From NCBI GenBank assembly GCA_907163345.1, contig CAJQUN010000337.1, positions 1 to 64,000 of the forward strand: a stretch of 64,000 nucleotides of DNA, given 5' to 3'. The position numbers were made by a program, and so were the translations under genes. The stretch's first letter is position 1, and each line of letters starts with the position of its first letter. Shown here in pieces: positions 57,108 through 64,000 of this stretch. The DNA comes from Haberlea rhodopensis. Its lineage: Eukaryota > Streptophyta > Magnoliopsida > Lamiales > Gesneriaceae. Under the pieces are notes generated by a model that saw nothing but the letters and a program-made list of their open reading frames with translations, did no database searches and had not been told where the DNA came from.

Positions 57108-58994
57108 AGCACTGGTGTATCACCTAACACCCGGGCTACACAACAACATGAAGCCACAACCTCGATTCTTGACCATATCAGAATCGTCTTAATAAACGTG
57201 AGGATACTTACCTCTCATCAAACTCTGAAACAGAGCGACATACCAAAACCAACATATCACCCAAGAGGCAAAACGTACCTCGATGCGGGTCGTCCCAAAA
57301 GTCAGTCTCTCATGACTACAAAACAACCAATACTTACGGCTGTAGACCGGACAGTCATCCTTAGTTCTAATACAACTAGTAAGAACGCATCCTGACTGAC
57401 ACCTCAACCGTGAGAATGTTGACCTCGTGTCAAACTCTGGAGTGGAATAAACTTCCAAATCCATCATAACGTCAAAGAGCGTCAGCACAGCTCAACGCTA
57501 ATAATCCAAAAGCAGTTAGTCAACTGAAACTGTAAGGATTCGAATCGCTCCTGATTCCATCGTAGATTTCATTACTTGACATCTCTTATCATGACTCACG
57601 ATGTCCAACATACATCGTTACGAGGGAAACACCAGTATTCCACGGTGTACACATACCAAACCTGGTTTCCACTTTCAAACCTCCTCTATCGAAGGAGCAG
57701 TCGCATCATTGCAACTCAAATACATGGATTCTCAGACCGAATCAACGACGACTTGACGACTCTCTCGTTGGTACTTCACATCATAAGCTGTCCCAGACAA
57801 GTCTCCCCAAGATTTAAACATAAACATATATACGTTTCAGTGAGGCATACTCAACCTCAACTTCAAATGACGTGGTGACTACCAGAGTCCACCACAATCC
57901 ACTTCGTATCACCTTACGATTTGCCAAACTTGGTTCCAACGAGCAGTATAACGGCTCTAGCAAGCCCATCATGGTGCTGCACACACGCGGCAGACAAACT
58001 AATCGCTGTCTCACTAGGTTCACCTCAAACCTACCAATCAGATGGACGTTTCCACACGGCATACCATACCATGGGAAGAACAATCAATAGAGTAGTGGGT
58101 CTTTACTCAACATTCCTCCAATGCTGATATACCCTGGACACTTCAATGTCCCCATGTACTTAACATAACCTGATCCTACTCCCTTAGGACCCATCTTACA
58201 TCCTCATGGGTGGTGTGACCATGTCTACCACATGTCATATCAATAGAAAGCGAGTTATTCCTCCACGATTACTCCTATCGTCAAAAACATGGCCAAAAAG
58301 CCAATCCAACGAGCATACCTCAAGGGTATCACCACTCGTAATATGATTGCCTCAAACAATTTCTGCGGTACAATTACATGTACAGCGTGTCCATCCATTC
58401 TTCGAGCAACCCGCTCGGTATAAGGGTCACGTCAATCGGTGACGCACACGTCTCCTTGTGCCCGACACTGGCACCCAAGGCATACAACTGAAAACGTATA
58501 CTTAACGCATTGCTCATCGTAACGATGATGCATGTCTAATAAGACATCTCCTGCACTATCGTCATCGCCATCCCGTGACGACACATGCCCACTCATGGCA
58601 TCTAAGGTATCGTCAACTAGTGACGGTACAAGTCAACAATGACATCTAAATGACCTAGTTAACTCGTGACGGTCCATGTACATCAACATATGTCATCCAT
58701 CATCATGCTAGTAAATAGTCATAATAAAACATGCATATCAACGCATACCAGCAATAATAATGCTAATAAAATAGCAATATCTCATACCTCATCGCTGACA
58801 AGATAGCGGCATACCTATCTCCGTCGCTCCATAATAATACGTAATCAGCACCCATCGCTCGAAGGCGGCAAAAATCCTGTGCTGAATATATAGCGGTACA
58901 GTCCATCGCTATAGAATCGACGGCATGATACCTCGTCATATAATAGGTGGCATGAAACCTCGCTATACACCTGAGCATGAATCATCGTCCACAT

Positions 58995-59223
58995 AATAGC
59001 GGAAAGAGGCATCGCTATCAATACATCTGGCGGAAAGAACCATCGCCAATCAATATAGCGGAATGAGGCATCGCTATCATACATCTGGCGGAAAGAACCA
59101 TCGCCAATCAATATAGCGGAATGAGGCATCGCTATCGTACATCTGGCGGAAAGAACCATCGCCAATCAATATAGCGGAATGAGGCATCGCTATCATACAT
59201 CTGGCGGAAAGAACCATCGCCAG
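58995..59223 (-). repeat. 58-bp double hairpin repeat, LARD B
   Basis: About four units alternating TGGCG-N11-CGCCA with ATAGCG-N11-CGCTAT. It is the counterpart of 26910-27300 in LARD A, in opposite orientation, with loops of different sequence. Confidence 0.85.
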
Positions 59224-59268
59224 TCCTCATAAAAGAATGAGTCATCATAAATCCTCATAATAATATCG

Positions 59269-59547
59269 TATGGCCTCTTACCATATGGGGCACCTTACCC
59301 CGTGGCACCTTACCACAATAACATCGCATGGCTACTTACCATGTGGGGCACCTTACCCCGTGGCACCTTACCACAATAACATCGCATGGCTACTTACCAT
59401 GTGGGGCACCTTACCCCGTGGCACCTTACCACAATAACATCGCATGGCTACTTACCATGTGGGGCACCTTACCCCGTGGCACCTTACCACAATAACATCG
59501 CATGGCTACTTACCATGTGGGGCACCTTACCCCGTGGCACCTTACCA
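59269..59547 (-). repeat. 58-bp triple-hairpin repeat, LARD B
   Basis: Five units. Each holds three hairpins: (C/T)ATGG-7-CCAT(G/A), GGGG-CACCTTA-CCCC and GTGG-CACCTTA-CCAC. The first unit has TATGG...CCATA, the others CATGG...CCATG. Confidence 0.9.
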
Positions 59548-59559
59548 CAATAACATTAT

Positions 59560-59940
59560 ATCATTATATAAACATCATATAAACATCATCATGATAATCT
59601 TGTTCCTCATAATCATCATCATAATCATAATCATTATCATAAACATCATATCATCTTTACTTATCATAAACATTATCATAAACTTACTTATCATTATCAT
59701 CATCATAAACATCTTATCATCTTTACTTATCGTAAACATCATCATAACTTACTTATCATTATCATCATCATAATCATCTTATCATCTTTACTTATCATAA
59801 ACATCATCATAACTTACTTATCATTATCATCATCATAATCATCTTATCATCTTTACTTATCATAAACATCATCATATAAACATCGTATAAGCCTCATTGT
59901 ATAAACATCGTATAACATCATCGTATACACATCATCATCT
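59560..59940. repeat. ATCATAA-rich low-complexity tract
   Basis: Mostly ATC/ATA triplets with a repeated ~65-bp unit containing CATCTTATCATCTTTACTTATC. It looks like a decayed microsatellite; the open frames through it are Ile-rich and meaningless. Confidence 0.85.
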
Positions 59941-60396
59941 CATCGTGAATACTCATGCAATAAAAGCACAGTTGTAGTATAAGGATGTGTGTTACCGTCC
60001 GATGCCCGTATGCCTCTTACGTACATTCCTTGCTTGAACATTACATGAACAAACGCATTAGTATATTCAATAATAATTGAGACCATACCGAAGTATTCCA
60101 CTGTCGGTTGTCTACTCAGTCTGTCCTCAGACAATACGTCATATCTTTCTTTTCCCTGATTTTCTTCCAAAATCAGATTCCTTGGCACGTAGCATATAGA
60201 GTGTTAGACATCACTATTAATGTCATCATATCGTGTTCTACACGATTCCTGCAACCACAATGGTTAGCAATACCACTTTTCATATCATAAAAGCACATAA
60301 ACAATTGGTCATGTCGTATAACATTAATGCCATCATGCATAAATATGTGCTATCAATATCTTCCTAGGCCCTTAACAGCCCCAACGAGCAACCACT

Positions 60397-60408
60397 GCTC
60401 TGATACCA
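60397..60408 (-). promoter_or_regulatory. LARD B primer-binding site
   Basis: Plus strand GCTCTGATACCA, the complement of TGGTATCAGAGC, four bases from the 5' LTR. Confidence 0.93.
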
Positions 60409-60412
60409 CTAA

Positions 60413-63282
60413 TGTAAGGACCCCATAAACTTAACCCTTGATTAGTGTATTAATCATTATGTGTGGTACATGCTTTCTATAAAAAGTCAATCGGGAAGCT
60501 CAGATGATACTTTACCACTGAATGTCACTTACAAAACTTCCTTTAATACTCAATGTTGTAAGATCATCATCCTAACAATAAAAGACTCATATGATTGCCC
60601 TTTACCAACCTCTTGGTGCCATTTTTCACATTGTGAACTTTTATAAAAATTTGGGCAGAGTCTCCCCATAAATAGAGCTATCCCAAAAAAAGAGCACAGC
60701 ATATAACATAATTCCCGGCCAGGGAACACATAATACTCATCAGAAAGCAGTAATACAAGTAAATTCCCAGCCAGGGAAGACACCACACATATGACGACAA
60801 AAGTGGGTTTCAACACCCACATAATACACCAATGACTCTCTTATCATTTAGCAATTCTACCTCTAATTGCATGCAACATAGAATGAAAGAGAGAAAGGCT
60901 CATGCCTTTACATACAACCCATATACAAGTATAATCGTGCTCACATGCGAGCATCATGAATATGCATAAAACCATCATGGGTATATAGGTACTTTATACG
61001 ATACCGTGCTCCATCAGGCCCTGGTACCACGATCCTGGGAGTACATCCAATCAACAGCTCGAGCTCATCTCCAAAGCCATCGATGTACCTGTTCACCTGC
61101 CCCGACAGAGACAGCCCCCCCAACGGGGTGAGCATACCAATTCCACAATTTCATAATCATAATGACATAGTACATAATTTACGAAAATGTAAATATTGTG
61201 GAACATATATGATACTTCCTGGATGGTATCATCCTCATCATAGCGTACCCCTGTATAACCCTGTTCTCAAAACAGATAAATCATCAAATCTTGAATATGC
61301 AGTTAATCATCATATTGGTTAACCCTAGCTAGTCTCAAATCAGTAACCTTTCATAACATCTTACTTTATTTGGCAATGATTGGTAACATTTCATAACATC
61401 ATTTCATAACATCGTTTCATAACATCGTTTCATAACATCTTTTCATAACATCTTTTCATAACATCGTTTCATAACATCTTTTCATAACATCTTACTTAAT
61501 TTAGCAATAATTAGCAACATTTCATAACATCATTTCATAACATCGTTTCATAACATCTTTTCATAACATCGTTTCATAACATCGTTTCATAACATCTTTT
61601 CATAACATCTTTTCATAACATCTTACTTTAACTAGAAATGATTATAATTCTAGATATCGTATTGAGATTTTCTTAACTTCCGATATTGGTTAATCACTTC
61701 TCTGATTAACTACGTCTCTGTTCCTATTATTACCCATAGGGAATAAAATACAGATATCCTAGATATCTAATCAAATACCACATTCTCATTTCTTACTTCA
61801 AGGTAACGTCATACTATGGGTGTTTGCTCCTAGCAACCACACCTCATCATTGGCTCGCTTCATAGCGGCACTGAGCATTCCACCATGTGAAACAACATAT
61901 CGTAACCAAGTCCCGATACCATCATAGTGAAACATATCATATATCTTAAATCATGCATCATACTTGTAAAAACATCATTTAAACTATGCTCGTACGCTAA
62001 ACGTACCTTAAATCCTCGAAGTCCGAGCCAAACCTTGCTCGAGTTCCATGCCCCGAGAAACGATGTGCTAAAACGATAAATAATTCACAATTATTTACGA
62101 ACATGTAACCCATGCTCAAGCACATTCATAACCTTCAAAATATTGTCAACACTCGACAATAAATCATTTAAAAGACCCGGGGCAGGGTACATGCAGGGAG
62201 GGAAAACGAATGCGACATATCGAAAAATTGCCCAAGAACACCTTCAATAATTCGAACCCTAGCATCACAATTCGAACCCAACCAAGCGTCATAAATCATT
62301 TAAAACTTGTAATGAACGATCCTTAACATGAATCATCAACCCATAGTCAAAATCCCCAAATTCGAAATCAACCCTCACCAATTAGGGCAAAATCGAACCA
62401 TAACATCTTAATTCAATCCCACTTAAGCATCATAATTCATTTAAACATGAATAAATCGAATCCTAACAAGAATTATCATCCTCATGCCAACAATCCCCAA
62501 AATCGAACATAAATCCCCCACACATCATGAAATTCGAACCAACCTCCACAAATTCGAACTCAATCCTCAAAATTCGAACACAATAATTCACAATAGGTAG
62601 GGAAAATACATCATAAGCATGGAAAAGGGGTAAGGAACGTTACCCAACGAAATCGGAAGCAAAATCGGACGAAATCCGATGAACCCTAACTTTTGGGGAT
62701 CGACGCTCTTTCTCAAAATTCGACCTCAAATCGCGATGAAACTTTCAATTGCCGGAGGGGAAATGAGCGCCTGGACGAGACGAGGCCGTGGGTAGGTCGG
62801 ACGCGCCGATCGGCGGCCGGACGGCGGCTGGCGGAGCGCCTGAAACGGCGGGGCAGGGGAGGTGACGGGAATCGCATGCGGGGAGAGAGAGAGAGGAATT
62901 TGAGGCTGAAATTGAGATTATGTCTAAAATTTTGGGTTTAAATGGTATTTATAGCAAAAATACCCCGAAAAATTAATAGCCCCACAACTACATCGTGATT
63001 CATTAAAAATCATCTGTTTTCAAAAACTCTCTCTCTAACTCCAAAACCCTCTACCGGTGCTCACATAGCACCCGAGATTCCGAGACACATCAAAAACCCA
63101 ACTCTTAGGTTTTACACCGTAATGTGAATACAATCTCAACCTCTGGATCCAACGATCCCAACAGTCCAAATTAACGAGCCCAGAAGGCCCAACACCTCGA
63201 TTAAATTCCAAATCGCCACGTAAAACCACTTTAGGGATTATTAACACTACGGGATTAACACCTATAATCCCTGGTCATCACA
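60413..63282 (-). repeat. LARD B 5' LTR
   Basis: 2870 bp, partner of 54301-57072, very similar apart from the 99-bp segment at 61761-61859 and repeat-number shifts in the minisatellite (61348-61624). TATA on the minus strand at 62946-62953. Confidence 0.92.
62946..62953 (-). promoter_or_regulatory. TATA box in LARD B 5' LTR
   Basis: TATTTATA on the plus strand, same place as in the other LARD LTRs. Confidence 0.65.
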
Positions 63283-63314
63283 GATAATGTGCTTGTTGTA
63301 TTGTTAGTTGCCAT
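63283..63314 (-). pseudogene. Copia gag start codon and first codons
   Basis: ATG at 63312-63314 on the minus strand, followed by codons for ATNNTTSTL. The LARD B insertion follows at 63282; the frame is picked up again at 54300. GATAA (63283-63287) is the TSD copy. Confidence 0.88.
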
Positions 63315-64000
63315 GGATATCTATAATATAAATATGCAAAATAAGTTTATGCTTTAATCATTTAACATGGTCTTATATTAAATGATGCTCCCACTATTTT
63401 GTTTAAAAAATATCAACCCTCGAAACCTTTAGTGGGCCAAGATCCATATTTCACCTAATCTTGAGTTAGCTTTGGCTAATCGCCCAAGACTCGGTTATTT
63501 AGGTAGATAACACTTTGTCAATTACATCACATGTAATTCTTGGATAGTTGGATGAACAACGCTTTGTTCAATTCATCAAATGAATTATTATCCAACCCAT
63601 GCCTCTAGGTTCCCAATCCTATTGAGATAACCTAGTTAAGTCGTACCCAATTTAAAGTATAACGGGTATCACTTTTATCCTTTCGCGTCTTACTAAGATT
63701 GCCATGGTGCTTTGCTTTGGCAAACCCACACATGTACAATCGAAGTTTTTGACGAGTACTTTTAATTTTGGAAGGCATCTAAAGCTTAATATTTTAGAGG
63801 GATTTATTGATCTCATGATTAGTTTGATAATTTAAAATATGTCCTCTACATATAGGTGTATACATATCTACATATATGTGTAATACAATCAGCAATCTAA
63901 AACATAAGATAAATCATGCATCAACATACATAATTAAAACGTGACATGGTTATAGCCCCTACTAGCGATTTTCTCAAGCCAATGAGAAAATCCTAAGAGT
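63315..64000 (-). other. Copia 5' leader
   Basis: About 690 bp upstream (minus strand) of the gag ATG, without a supported frame. No copy of the 3' LTR end or a PBS appears before the window ends, so the leader is longer than 0.68 kb and the 5' LTR lies outside. Confidence 0.65.

Larger units (their letters stand above)
57108..60396 (-). other. LARD B internal region, non-coding
   Basis: About 3.3 kb. From left: homology to LARD A segment 3 (57108-57720), to segment 2 (57725-58130) and to segment 1 (58130-58980); a GCG hairpin array (58995-59223); a 58-bp hairpin repeat (59269-59547); an ATCATAA-rich microsatellite zone (59560-59940); and a conserved PBS-proximal part (59940-60396). The segments are joined directly where LARD A has extra sequence (near 57720, at a CAAATAC microhomology). 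No gene is supported. Confidence 0.8.
54301..63282 (-). mobile_element. LARD B: non-coding large-LTR retrotransposon, minus orientation
   Basis: LTRs 54301-57072 and 60413-63282 (2772 and 2870 bp), PBS 60397-60408, PPT 57073-57084, TSD GATAA (54296-54300 and 63283-63287). The internal region, about 3.3 kb, has no coding motif. It shares PBS, PPT, pre-PPT hairpin, LTR ends, TATA region and several internal blocks with LARD A. It differs by a 13-bp minisatellite inside the LTR, by extra hairpin arrays, and by a missing ~0.8-kb internal part. Confidence 0.92.
18258..64000 (-). mobile_element. Host copia element, gag split by two LARD insertions, 5' LTR beyond window
   Basis: Minus-strand Ty1/copia element. 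From right to left: leader (63315-64000), gag start (63283-63314), LARD B insertion (54301-63282), gag middle (53972-54300), LARD A insertion (23385-53971), gag rest and protease (22612-23384), GAG-pre-integrase, integrase, RT and RNase H (to 19779), PPT and 3' LTR (18258-19764). When both insertions and one copy of each TSD are removed, the gag fragments abut in frame across both junctions. It is thus the oldest layer of the right-hand 46 kb. The sublineage (TAR- or Tork-like) is a guess from the protein style. Confidence 0.85.

Noticed and set aside
57814..58083. Opposite-strand frames in the LARD B block 57814-58083 as a host gene exon
   Set aside because: The block is shared with LARD A (40835-41140) inside a non-coding internal region, and no protein motif is visible.
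59269..59547. CRISPR-like array of regular repeats
   Set aside because: The units have no unique spacers, the context is a plant retrotransposon, and no cas-like gene is present.
63315..64000. Copia 5' LTR within the window's right end
   Set aside because: No match to the 3' LTR (18258-19764) and no PBS was seen, so the LTR must lie further right.

Overview
The window is plant heterochromatin-like DNA, most likely from a eudicot, although nothing here fixes the species. I found no host gene, no tRNA or rRNA gene and no CRISPR. Nearly every base can be assigned to nested LTR retrotransposons. The evidence for each is its own TG...CA long terminal repeats, 5-bp target-site duplications (TSDs), primer-binding sites (PBS: tRNA-iMet type TGGTATCAGAGC, or the tRNA-Asp type used by Athila), polypurine tracts (PPT), and gag/pol/env-like reading frames with recognisable motifs.

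Layout. (1) 1-358 is unassigned flank. (2) 364-10988 is a complete Ty1/copia Sirevirus-like element on the minus strand, with LTRs of 1164 and 1155 bp, TSD TAATC, a long gag frame, a decayed pol and an env-like frame. It sits beside (3) 11010-17812, an Athila-type Ty3/gypsy relative on the plus strand. That element has a 5'-truncated LTR, a gag, a second 'putative plant transposon protein' frame and no pol. (4) 17813-18257 is short unassigned DNA. (5) 18258 to the window end is one old copia element on the minus strand. Its gag is cut into three pieces by two large insertions, and the pieces read continuously when the insertions and one copy of each TSD are removed. Insertion 1 (23385-53971, TSD GATGT) and insertion 2 (54301-63282, TSD GATAA, opposite orientation) belong to one family of non-coding, large-LTR elements, called LARD here (large retrotransposon derivative). 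Their LTRs are 2.46-2.87 kb.

Inside insertion 1 lie: a third LARD in inverse orientation (from 28189, TSD ATAGG), itself broken by a chromovirus-like LTR remnant (31032-32657) and an Athila-like gag-protease element (32658-37539); a ~2.7-kb direct duplication (27329-30079 against 37540-40288) that ends in a solo LTR (38399-40829); and a nearly complete Tekay-like chromovirus (41392-50209, TSD CATGT, LTRs about 1% different by eye) with a gag-pol broken by two stop codons and one frameshift.

The LARDs encode nothing recognisable but share with the Tekay-like element the PBS context and a perfect 7-bp-stem hairpin just upstream of the PPT. They were therefore probably mobilised by Tekay-type proteins. 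The most unusual signal is in the non-coding DNA. The LARDs carry arrays of short hairpins in which the loop stays similar while the two stem arms change together (for example TAGCG/CGCTA, TGGCG/CGCCA, AAGCG/CGCTT; or TATGG/CCATA against CATGG/CCATG). Several unrelated LTR families here also carry clusters of perfect palindromes (CGATCGATCG or GGCGTAATTACGCC type). All calls rest on reading the sequence and on general knowledge of these families; no alignment or database search was run.
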